This document shows, piece after piece, positions 1 to 6,081 of a stretch of 13,035 nucleotides of DNA. The position numbers and the translations under genes are program-made. Position 1 is the first letter of the stretch, and each line of letters starts with the position of its first letter. This stretch comes from JBBDNV01 sp040877415 (GTDB lineage Bacteria > Planctomycetota > Planctomycetia > Pirellulales > PALSA-1355), in NCBI GenBank assembly GCA_040877415.1, contig JBBDNV010000165.1:1-13035 (forward strand), given 5' to 3'. Under the pieces are notes generated by a model. That model made no database searches. It was not told where the DNA came from and worked only from the letters and a program-made list of their open reading frames with translations.

Positions 1-59
1 CACGCCCTTGCGGGCACTGGATTTTGAGTCCAGCGCGTCTGCCATTCCGCCACTTCGGC
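1..59 (-). tRNA. tRNA-Leu (anticodon CAA), 3' part beyond the window
   Basis: Read on the minus strand from 59 downwards, the sequence begins GCCGAAGTGGCGGAATGGC, the usual start of a bacterial leucine tRNA (acceptor strand GCCGAAG, then D arm). The anticodon stem CTGGA/TCCAG encloses loop CTCAAAA, which gives anticodon CAA (plus-strand 24-26) and decodes UUG. A long variable arm follows (GCCC-GCAA-GGGC), as expected of a class II tRNA such as Leu. The T arm and acceptor 3' half lie beyond the left edge, so the gene is incomplete here by position, not by mutation. Confidence 0.95.
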
Positions 60-79
60 TCGCTAGTCGTGCTTTACCA

Positions 80-107
80 GTTTTAAGGCCATTGCCGGGG
101 GCGTCAA
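80..107 (-). promoter_or_regulatory. candidate sigma70 promoter of tRNA-Leu
   Basis: On the minus strand, TTGACG (plus 102-107, 5/6 to TTGACA) is followed after 16 nt by TAAAAC (plus 80-85, 4/6 to TATAAT). A start site near 73 would leave a leader of about 14 nt before the tRNA 5' end at 59, a normal arrangement for a tRNA gene. Found by eye only; planctomycete promoters are poorly characterised. Confidence 0.4.
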
Positions 108-248
108 GGGCGGCATTTCGGCCTCGCACGGGGCCCGCCGCGGCTCATCGTGCCCGAATTACGAGGTAAGATTTACAGCCGGCCTGCCCACACGCCGGGC
201 GGACGCGGACAACGGCAGCCTTACCATCCATTGACAGCGAGTTGAATC

Positions 249-815
249 ATGGCCATGCACACGAGCGATGTCGATCTGGTGGACGAACTGAAGCCTCGGG
301 TGATGACGCTGCGGATGATCGTCGGGGCGCTGGCCGGCGGGGTCATGGCCTTCGCGGCCTTGGCGGTTTTGACGCGCGCGGCCGCGCCGCAAGAGCCGGT
401 CGACGAGAGGGCCCAATTGCTGACCCTGCTGGCGCTCGGTTTGTTTCCAGTTGCTCTTTTGGCCAGTCGGATTTTGCCGGCCGTGATGGTCAAGAAGGCC
501 CGCCGGCAAATCGGGGCGGGGTTCGATTTCACAAGTATCAAGCAGGGGCCTGGCGCGTTCCTTTCTGAATTGGGGGAGGCCGGCGCGCTGGTGGGCGTGT
601 ATCGGACGAAGACTATCATTGCCGCGGCCGTGCTGGAGGGCGCGGCGCTGTTCGGCGTCTTCGCCTTCCTGCTCGAAGGAAGCCTGATCGCGCTCGGGCT
701 GGCCGTTTTGCTCGTGGCGGCGATCGTCGCCATGTTTCCCAGCGCGTCGCGCATTGCCGGTTGGATCGAACGGCAATTGCGCCAGATGGACGAGGAAAAG
801 CTGCTCGTGCGCTAG
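249..815 (+). CDS. four-helix membrane protein of unknown function
   Basis: 188 residues; I do not recognise the family. Four hydrophobic segments are visible at about residues 20-42, 57-81, 121-142 and 144-164, in two pairs joined by a hydrophilic stretch (82-120) rich in basic and small residues. The C-terminus (165-188) is charged and amphipathic (GWIERQLRQMDEEKLL), likely cytoplasmic. There is no signal peptide and no catalytic motif. The start is the first ATG of the frame (MAMHTSD); an ATG two codons later is an alternative, and neither has a clear Shine-Dalgarno. It lies alone between the divergent tRNA and an unrelated oxidoreductase, so context gives no function. Third-position GC bias across the frame supports real coding. 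Confidence 0.8.
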   Translation: MAMHTSDVDLVDELKPRVMTLRMIVGALAGGVMAFAALAVLTRAAAPQEPVDERAQLLTLLALGLFPVALLASRILPAVMVKKARRQIGAGFDFTSIKQGPGAFLSELGEAGALVGVYRTKTIIAAAVLEGAALFGVFAFLLEGSLIALGLAVLLVAAIVAMFPSASRIAGWIERQLRQMDEEKLLVR

Positions 816-981
816 CAGAAGCACACGGGGCCGCCGCGGCTGGGCGCGCTGGGAATTGCATGAAATTCCGCCCTTTGTCGACCGCTCGCAAATCCTACGG
901 CGACGCGCAAGCGGCAGACTTCTTTCGCTCGCGCGTCGGGTTCGTATTCGCCCCGTCGCCGGACTTGCGCTAGACGCTTTC

Positions 982-1010
982 TTGTATCTGTCGAATCCGG
1001 CTGATATACA
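982..1010 (+). promoter_or_regulatory. candidate promoter of the Gfo/Idh oxidoreductase gene
   Basis: TTGTAT (982-987) and TATACA (1005-1010) are separated by 17 nt. The -10 box matches TATAAT at 4/6 and the -35 at 3/6. This is an AT-rich island in a GC-rich spacer. Transcription from about 1017 would give a leader of some 74 nt before the ATG at 1091. By-eye prediction. Confidence 0.35.
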
Positions 1011-1090
1011 GTTCATGTCGCTGTCGGGCGGTCATTCTTGTCATTCCCTTTTCACCATAAACAGGCACTCAAACGACGGGCTCACGAATC

Positions 1091-2197
1091 ATGGCAGCGA
1101 ATCAGAAGGTCCGGGTGGCGATCGTCGGTTTGGGTTTCGGCGCCGAATTCATTCCCCTTTACCAGAACCACCCGCACGCCGAGATATACGCCATCTGTCA
1201 GCGCAGCAAGGACAAGCTCGACAAGCTGGGCGACGCGTTGGGCGTCGCCGTGCGCTATACCAATTTCGAAGACGTGCTGGCGGATCCGAAGGTCGACGCG
1301 ATCCACATCAACACGCCGATTCCCGATCACGCGCCACAGAGTCTCGCCGGGCTGAAAGCCGGCAAGCACGTGGCGTGCACCGTGCCGATGGCCACCTCGA
1401 TCGACGAGTGCCGCGACCTTGTGGCGACCCAGCGCGCGAGCGGCAAGCGGTACATGATGATGGAAACGGTCGTCTACAGCCGCGAGTTCCTGTTCGTCAA
1501 GGATCTTTACACCCGGGGCGAGCTGGGGCGCATCCAGTTTTTGCGCGGCTCGCATTTGCAGGAAATGGCCGGCTGGCCCGGCTACTGGGAAGGCCTGCCG
1601 CCGATGCACTACGCCACGCACTGCGTGAGCCCCTGTTTGTGCCTGCCCGGCAAGTTGGCGAAAAGCGTCGTGTGTCACGGATCGGGCCGCATCAGCGAAA
1701 AGCTGACGGCGAAATACGGCTCGCCGTTCGCCGTCGAAACGGCCACGTTCGACATGGTCGATTCGTACCTCTCGGCCGAGGTGACTCGCAGCCTGTTCGA
1801 GACGGCCCGGCAATACATCGAAAGTTTCGACGTCTACTGCGATAAGGTTTCGTATGAGTGGCCGCGCATCGAGCACGAGCCGGCCGTGCTCCACCGGGGC
1901 GAAAAGCCCGAGCGGGTCAAAGTGCCCGACTTCGCTCATCTGCTCCCCGAACCAATCCGCCGCTTTACGACCAAGGGCGTGTACGACGCCGACGAGACCA
2001 GGCATCTGTCATTCACGCAAGGCAGCGGGCACGGCGGCTCGCACCCGCATTTGGCCCACGAGTTCATCAGTGCCATCGTCGAGGACCGCGACCCGCTGCC
2101 CAATGCCGTGACCAGCGCCAACTGGACCATGACCGGCATCTGCGCCCACATGTCGGCCATGAATGTGGGCGAGCGCGTCCCGATCCCCCAGTTCTAG
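1091..2197 (+). CDS. Gfo/Idh/MocA-family NAD(P)-dependent oxidoreductase
   Basis: 368 residues, a normal length for the family. Residues 6-20 (KVRVAIVGLGFGAEF) form the first strand and glycine-rich loop (GLGFGA) of the Rossmann domain that binds NAD(P). INTPIPDH (73-80) is the second typical nucleotide-binding block. The cofactor/substrate-contacting EKP motif of the family is replaced by TVP (97-99, in HVACTVPMATS). The C-terminal half is the alpha/beta substrate domain, with HYATHCVSP and GSGHGGSHPHLAHEF as conserved-looking blocks. The second resembles a lineage abundant in planctomycetes. Members oxidise or reduce sugars, inositols or related polyols; the substrate cannot be read from sequence. 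No signal peptide, so cytoplasmic. No clear Shine-Dalgarno precedes the ATG, but the Rossmann fold begins right after it, which supports the start. Apparently monocistronic. Confidence 0.93.
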   Translation: MAANQKVRVAIVGLGFGAEFIPLYQNHPHAEIYAICQRSKDKLDKLGDALGVAVRYTNFEDVLADPKVDAIHINTPIPDHAPQSLAGLKAGKHVACTVPMATSIDECRDLVATQRASGKRYMMMETVVYSREFLFVKDLYTRGELGRIQFLRGSHLQEMAGWPGYWEGLPPMHYATHCVSPCLCLPGKLAKSVVCHGSGRISEKLTAKYGSPFAVETATFDMVDSYLSAEVTRSLFETARQYIESFDVYCDKVSYEWPRIEHEPAVLHRGEKPERVKVPDFAHLLPEPIRRFTTKGVYDADETRHLSFTQGSGHGGSHPHLAHEFISAIVEDRDPLPNAVTSANWTMTGICAHMSAMNVGERVPIPQF

Positions 2198-2203
2198 TCG
2201 CCC

Positions 2204-2217
2204 AGCCGTCTGCGGCT
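2204..2217. repeat. short hairpin AGCCG-tctg-CGGCT just after a stop codon
   Basis: A five-base-pair perfect inverted repeat with a four-base loop, 7 nt after the oxidoreductase stop codon. It resembles the hairpins at 3565-3587 and 11518-11536, which also follow stop codons of plus-strand genes. No T-run follows, so it is not a classical terminator. It may protect mRNA 3' ends or be a small dispersed palindrome. Confidence 0.4.
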
Positions 2218-2297
2218 TAGCGCAGTCCCTGCGGAAGGGCTCGGTTATAAGCTAGAATTGACCCAGTCGCCCTCACGCGCCATCGCAGGATTCCTTT

Positions 2298-3548
2298 ATG
2301 TCGGTTGTGCTCTTCGAAGACGAGTCGGTTGCCCTGCTCGATCCGGTGGCTATCGGCAAGCCGGCCTTTACGATCAACTGCGGCAGTTACCGGCTGTTGG
2401 ACATCGCCGGGCAGTTGGGCCAGCCGCTTGGTGCGCGCGTGCGCGAGCATCTTTCCGCGATCGCGGCCGCCGATTTTCCAATGCTGAAATCCGGCGGAGC
2501 CGATGCGAAATCGCCCACCCTGTGGGTCAACGCCCGAACGGTCCCTTCCGTGCAAACGCTGGCGGAGCTCGGGCGCCTGGTCAAGACGGGTCAGCCGGGG
2601 ATCATTCGTGCCGGCAAGGCCGTGGCGGCGGCGCTCGTGCCCGCGGGAACCCCCTTTGGAGATCAAATCGGCCACTTGCCCACGCCCGAGGAGTTCGCCG
2701 CGTTGGGCTTGCCCACGCTCGAAGCCCGCTTGCCACTTTTCGAATATGCCCACGACATCATCCGCCATCACCTGACCACCCTGGGGGGAAACCTGGAGCA
2801 CCGCATTGCCACGGGCGCGTACAAGCAACTCTCGGACGGCGTATTGGCCGCACCCGACGCCACGCTGGGCAAGTACGCCGCGACCGACACGCGGCGCGGG
2901 CCGATCGTGCTGGAAGCCGGATCGACGGTCGGGGCCTATTGCTACCTGAGCGGACCCGTCCACGTCGGCTCGGGGGCACGCGTGCTGGAACACTCGGCCC
3001 TGAAAGATTGCGTCGCCATCGGACCGACGGCCAAGGTCGGCGGCGAAGTGGAAGCTTCAATCATCGAACCCTACACCAACAAGCAGCACCACGGTTTTTT
3101 GGGGCACAGCTACCTGGGGAGTTGGATCAATCTGGGCGCGGGCACGTGCAATAGCGACCTGAAAAACACGTATGGCCAGGTCAACATGGAGTACCGCGGC
3201 CAGAAGGTCGCCACGGGCATGCAATTCGTCGGCGCGATTGTCGGCGACTACGCCAAGACGGCCATCAACACGGGCATCTTCACGGGCAAGACGATCGGCG
3301 CGTGCAGCATGGTCTACGGCTTTGTGACGACCAACGTCCCCAGCTTCGTCAACTACGCGCGGCTGTTCGGCCAGGTGACCGAGGCGCCGGTGGAGGTGAT
3401 GGTGGCCGCGCAAAAGCGGATGTTCGAGCGCCGCGGCGTTGCGCAGCGCGAGTGCGACATCCAGCTTCTGCACGCGATGCACGCTCTCTCGGAGCACGAG
3501 CGCAAGCGATCCGGCGAATCGCTGTCGCTGGAGCCGCTTTCGCTTTAG
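2298..3548 (+). CDS. GlmU-like sugar-nucleotidyltransferase/left-handed beta-helix protein (GLMUR type)
   Basis: 416 residues. The N-terminal half (1-170) begins VVLFEDESVALLDPVA and contains INCGSYRLLDIAGQL, as in the GLMUR proteins annotated as putative sugar nucleotidyltransferases. It lacks the LAAGxGTRM loop of true GlmU, so pyrophosphorylase activity is uncertain. Residues about 180-350 are a left-handed beta-helix acyltransferase domain of hexapeptide repeats (GPIVLEAGSTVGAYCYLSGPVHVGSGARV), with the conserved block GFLGHSYLGSWINLGAGTCN (266-285). The fold suggests transfer of an acyl group to a sugar nucleotide in envelope or glycan precursor synthesis, in the cytoplasm; this is inference. 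AGGA (2287-2290) lies 7 nt before the ATG. Upstream, TATAAG and TAGAAT (2246-2258) could be -10 elements, but no good -35 accompanies them. Confidence 0.9.
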   Translation: MSVVLFEDESVALLDPVAIGKPAFTINCGSYRLLDIAGQLGQPLGARVREHLSAIAAADFPMLKSGGADAKSPTLWVNARTVPSVQTLAELGRLVKTGQPGIIRAGKAVAAALVPAGTPFGDQIGHLPTPEEFAALGLPTLEARLPLFEYAHDIIRHHLTTLGGNLEHRIATGAYKQLSDGVLAAPDATLGKYAATDTRRGPIVLEAGSTVGAYCYLSGPVHVGSGARVLEHSALKDCVAIGPTAKVGGEVEASIIEPYTNKQHHGFLGHSYLGSWINLGAGTCNSDLKNTYGQVNMEYRGQKVATGMQFVGAIVGDYAKTAINTGIFTGKTIGACSMVYGFVTTNVPSFVNYARLFGQVTEAPVEVMVAAQKRMFERRGVAQRECDIQLLHAMHALSEHERKRSGESLSLEPLSL

Positions 3549-3564
3549 CATCCGCCGCCGGACT

Positions 3565-3587
3565 TGCCAGCCGCTTGCGGCCTGGCA
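3565..3587. terminator. hairpin between convergent genes, possible terminator
   Basis: TGCCAG-CCGC-tt-GCGG-c-CTGGCA forms a 10-bp stem with one bulged C. It lies in the 45-nt gap between the GlmU-like gene (+) and the membrane protein gene (-), and on the plus strand is followed by GATTTTCT. The weak T-run makes it a poor canonical terminator, but the position between converging stop codons fits transcript-end formation. Same shape, including the bulged C, as 11518-11536. Confidence 0.45.
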
Positions 3588-3593
3588 GATTTT

Positions 3594-4490
3594 CTACCCG
3601 GTGGCGGCGGCAATTCCGCCGATGATCAAGAGAATCACAAGCGCGAAATTGAACAGGCCGAACAGGCCGCCGCAAATGACGCCCACCCAGGCGTGCGCGC
3701 CGCCGCGGACGGCCGGATTCTCGCGCACCCGGCGCAGACCTTGCACGCCGAAGTACACCGCGGCCACGCCGAGCGGAAATCCCAGGCAGGGCAACAGCGC
3801 AAACAGGCCCAGGTAGTAGGAGGCCAGCGCCGGTCCGTTCCTGGTCGGCACGAACGTCTCGACGATCGATTCGGGAGTGGACGGGGCGACCGCGCCGGTC
3901 CAGGGCCGCGTGGCGTCGGTCTGCGGAGCAAGGTACGGATTGCTCGAGTCCTGGGCTCCGCGTCCCGGCATGGCGGGGGACCAGGGCGATTCGGCGTCCG
4001 CCGCCGGGATGCCGCCAAAAGCCGCCAGGACGTTCGGGCGCGTCATGAAATACCACAAAAGCAGCGGATAAATCGGACCTATGCAACCGCCCACGAAGCC
4101 GCCGATCGCCGCGCCAACCGCTTCGGGCGGGGGTCCGTCCTGGCCGTTCAATAGCGCGAGTGTCGGCCGCACGACGTAGATCCAATGCATCGCAAGACCC
4201 ACCACGGTCATGCCGATTGTCGCGATTGCATAACCGATTGCCGCCAGGCGTCCCCAGGGGCGCAAGAGCAACAGTCCGATCCCCGAGACAAACAGCACGG
4301 TGGCGCCCAGCACGCCCCACACCAGGCTGAAAATCATCCAACCGTCAGGCACGGTGTTGATTTCTGGCGCGCCAGGCAACTGAGGCATCGCGTACAACAG
4401 CACCGCCGAAAACGCGATGCCCACCACACCCAACACGCTGAACACGATGTTGAGAACGCCAAAAACCGTGACCGAAGTGGGACGCTGCAT
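3594..4490 (-). CDS. membrane protein with DUF4190-like C-terminal domain
   Basis: 298 residues. The N-terminal part (MQRPTSVTVFGVLNIVFSVLG) starts a four-helix bundle with hydrophobic segments at about 8-34, 51-76, 83-105 and 126-149. A hydrophilic proline- and serine-rich linker (150-220) follows, containing SSNPYLAPQ (182-190), a motif type often seen in planctomycete membrane proteins with low-complexity linkers. The last part (222-298) has two helices and resembles DUF4190 (SYYLGLFALLPCLGFPLGVAAVYFGVQGLRRVRENP, then HAWVGVICGGLFGL). No enzyme motif; function unknown. AAGGG lies about 6 nt before the ATG. It converges on the GlmU-like gene and diverges from metF across a 289-nt spacer, so it is probably transcribed alone. 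Confidence 0.88.
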   Translation of the reverse strand: MQRPTSVTVFGVLNIVFSVLGVVGIAFSAVLLYAMPQLPGAPEINTVPDGWMIFSLVWGVLGATVLFVSGIGLLLLRPWGRLAAIGYAIATIGMTVVGLAMHWIYVVRPTLALLNGQDGPPPEAVGAAIGGFVGGCIGPIYPLLLWYFMTRPNVLAAFGGIPAADAESPWSPAMPGRGAQDSSNPYLAPQTDATRPWTGAVAPSTPESIVETFVPTRNGPALASYYLGLFALLPCLGFPLGVAAVYFGVQGLRRVRENPAVRGGAHAWVGVICGGLFGLFNFALVILLIIGGIAAATG

Positions 4491-4646
4491 AGGGCCCTTT
4501 CAGGTCCGCTTTCACGATGGCTGTGCGCGTGCTTGCCCTGGGCGTGCTGGGCCGGCGCTCGCGGCAGTGTAACCCAGCCGCGCGTGCCAATCAACGTGAC
4601 GTCCCCGCGGTCCAAGTTTCGGTCCATTGGTTCCACGGCTATACTG

Positions 4647-4712
4647 GTGTGCCACGGTGGCTCGTCTACCCGAGCTGCCTCCACACTGCTTGACAAGCAG
4701 GCAGTGGCACAC
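4647..4712. repeat. 66-nt palindromic element upstream of metF
   Basis: GTGTGCCAC (4647-4655) and GTGGCACAC (4704-4712) are a perfect 9-bp inverted repeat. Between them CTGCTTG-a-CAAGCAG (4686-4700) is a second, nested inverted repeat, so the element can fold into a branched structure. TATACT (4640-4645), just before it, is a 5/6 match to a -10 box, so it may begin near a metF transcription start. Layout and size are like dispersed REP-type palindromes; copy number cannot be judged from this window. Confidence 0.5.
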
Positions 4713-4779
4713 GGCGAGCGGGAAATGACGCAGGGGCGGCGACCCGCATCCCAAGTGAGCGCCAGACGGCTTGCTCGAC

Positions 4780-5661
4780 ATGAAGATTTCAAATGTCTAT
4801 GGCCCCGGCAGGCTCGGCTTGTCGTTCGAGCTTTTTCCGCCCAAGACTCCCGCGGGCGACGCGGAGCTGTTTGATCATGTTGCGCGGCTGGTGGAGTTTC
4901 GGCCTGACTTTATCACTTGCACGTACGGGGCAGGGGGCTCGACGCGGGACAAGACGCTCGAAATCGTCGCAGGAGTCAACCGTCGCTTCGGCTGCCCGGT
5001 GGCGGCACACCTGACCTGCGTCGGTTCGACCGTCGACGACTTGCGCAGCTTTCTGCGCGACGCCATGGCGCGCGGGATCGGCAATATCGTGGCCCTGCGC
5101 GGCGATCCGCCGCAGGGAGAGAGCCAGTTCACCGCCGCGGCCGGCGGGCTGTCGCACGCCAACGAGCTGGTCAGCCTGATCCGCCGCGAGTTCGCCGATT
5201 TCGGCGTGGCCGTGGCCGGCTATCCGGAAACGCACCGCGAGGCGCCGAGCCCCGCGGCCGATCTGGCGAACCTCAAGCGCAAGGTGGACGCCGGCGCCGA
5301 CGTCGTCATCACGCAGTTGTTTTACGACAACCAGGATTTCTGGCGGTTTCGCGATCGGTGCGGGCAGGCGGGCATTCGCGTGCCGATCGTGCCCGGCATT
5401 CTGCCGGTGACCAATTTGGCCCAGATTCGGCGCATCGCGTCGCTTTGCGGCGCCCGCTTGCCGCGCGCGTTTCAGGAGGCGCTCGAGAAGGAAGTCGACA
5501 ATCCCGACGGGCAGTTCGCCGTCGGGGTCGACTTCGCGACCCGGCAGGTGCGCGAGCTCGTGGACCGGGGGGTGCCTGGGCTGCATTTCTACGTGCTCAA
5601 TAAGTCGCCCGCCACGACCGCCGTGCTCCAATCCGTTAGTGCGCCTGGCGGCGGGGCCTGA
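4780..5661 (+). CDS. metF: methylenetetrahydrofolate reductase
   Basis: 293 residues, the usual length of bacterial MetF. It reduces 5,10-methylene-THF to 5-methyl-THF with FAD and NAD(P)H, feeding methionine synthase. Family blocks appear in order: SFELFPPKT (Glu17 matches E. coli catalytic Glu28), TYGAGGSTRDKT (48-59), AHLTCVG (76-82), NIVALRGDPP (102-111, Asp109 matching the flavin-tuning Asp120), AGYPETHREAPS, KRKVDAGADVVITQLFYD, VPIVPGILPVTN and GLHFYVLNKS near the C-terminus. It is a soluble TIM-barrel enzyme. I chose ATG 4780; an in-frame TTG at 4771 would add three residues, and neither start has a good Shine-Dalgarno. No SAM or cobalamin riboswitch is recognisable in the 289-nt upstream spacer, which holds only the palindrome at 4647-4712. 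No other methionine gene lies nearby. Confidence 0.97.
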   Translation: MKISNVYGPGRLGLSFELFPPKTPAGDAELFDHVARLVEFRPDFITCTYGAGGSTRDKTLEIVAGVNRRFGCPVAAHLTCVGSTVDDLRSFLRDAMARGIGNIVALRGDPPQGESQFTAAAGGLSHANELVSLIRREFADFGVAVAGYPETHREAPSPAADLANLKRKVDAGADVVITQLFYDNQDFWRFRDRCGQAGIRVPIVPGILPVTNLAQIRRIASLCGARLPRAFQEALEKEVDNPDGQFAVGVDFATRQVRELVDRGVPGLHFYVLNKSPATTAVLQSVSAPGGGA

Positions 5662-5917
5662 GGTCGCCGGGCGACAAGCCACCCCCCGTTGCCGCGATCC
5701 ATGGGGTTCTCCGGCGTTTTCGGGTTTTTTTGACCCATTTCTGCCCGCGGCCAACGAACTCTCCGAGAGTTTGCGGCGTCAAAAGAGTAGGTACTGATTC
5801 GATTTGCTGCCATGGCATCGGGGCGTCCCGCTGAGAGTTTCTCAACTGTCGCGATGCCGGCGCTCGATAGAGAGAAGAGGGTACACCGAGGCTGCCAGTC
5901 GCGATTCGTGGCTGGCA
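5662..5917. other. non-coding spacer after metF
   Basis: I see no convincing gene. A frame of about 66 codons (5812-6012, +) has no ribosome binding site, no recognisable domain, and runs into the structured leader. Small dyads occur: AACTCTC-c-GAGAGTT (5757-5771) and TGAGA-gtt-TCTCA (5832-5844). A T7 run lies in CGGGTTTTTTTGACCC near 5730 without a strong stem before it, so termination of metF there is possible but weakly supported. Confidence 0.5.
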
Positions 5918-5946
5918 TTGACCAGGATTGCGGTTTCGGATATCGC
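5918..5946 (+). promoter_or_regulatory. candidate promoter of the structured leader and the 6082 gene
   Basis: TTGACC (5918-5923, 5/6 to TTGACA) and TATCGC (5941-5946, 3/6 to TATAAT) are exactly 17 nt apart. Initiation near 5953 would give a leader of about 129 nt that contains the whole structured segment 5982-6080 and leaves out the spacer before it. The -10 match is poor; the position is the main support. Confidence 0.4.
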
Positions 5947-5981
5947 TTTGGTGCCTTAGGCGGTGGTGTGTCACGGAAGAC

Positions 5982-6080
5982 GTCGGTAGGTAACACGACC
6001 GCGCCCCATTGAGTTACCTCTTGATTTGGTCGTGTCGGTTCCTGAACCGGTCGCTTACCGACCATGTACAGGGAGGTAAC
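5982..6080 (+). promoter_or_regulatory. structured 5' leader, possible cis-regulatory RNA occluding the ribosome binding site
   Basis: Hand folding gives P1 = 5982-5991 with 6053-6062 (10 pairs, two G-U), P2 = 5993-6000 with 6028-6035 (8 Watson-Crick pairs), and P3 = 6036-6040 with 6045-6049 (tetraloop CCTG): a three-way junction. The P2 loop (6001-6027) contains GTTACCTC (6013-6020), a perfect complement of GAGGTAAC (6073-6080), which overlaps the Shine-Dalgarno GGGAGG (6071-6076) of the ATG at 6082. AGGTAAC (5988-5994) can also pair with GTTACCT (6013-6019), and GGTCG/CGACC (6049-6053/6059-6063) is another local hairpin, so exclusive states are possible. I recognise no known riboswitch class. 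The pairings are seen; regulation is inferred. Confidence 0.45.
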
Positions 6081-6081
6081 G

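Noticed and set aside
754..1845. 363-codon plus frame spanning the 816-1090 spacer into the oxidoreductase gene
   Set aside because: Overlaps two supported genes in another frame; Arg-rich composition and no motifs. The spacer itself appears non-coding.
1082..2005. Long open frame antisense to the Gfo/Idh gene
   Set aside because: It mirrors a GC-rich coding frame and gives an Arg/His/Ala-rich product without domains; the sense frame has clear family motifs.
4491..4779. Possible SAM or cobalamin riboswitch before metF
   Set aside because: None of the conserved core boxes of those classes were visible; only the nested palindrome is present.
5812..6012. 66-codon plus frame in the metF-downstream spacer
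   Set aside because: No ribosome binding site, no recognisable features, and it runs into the structured leader.
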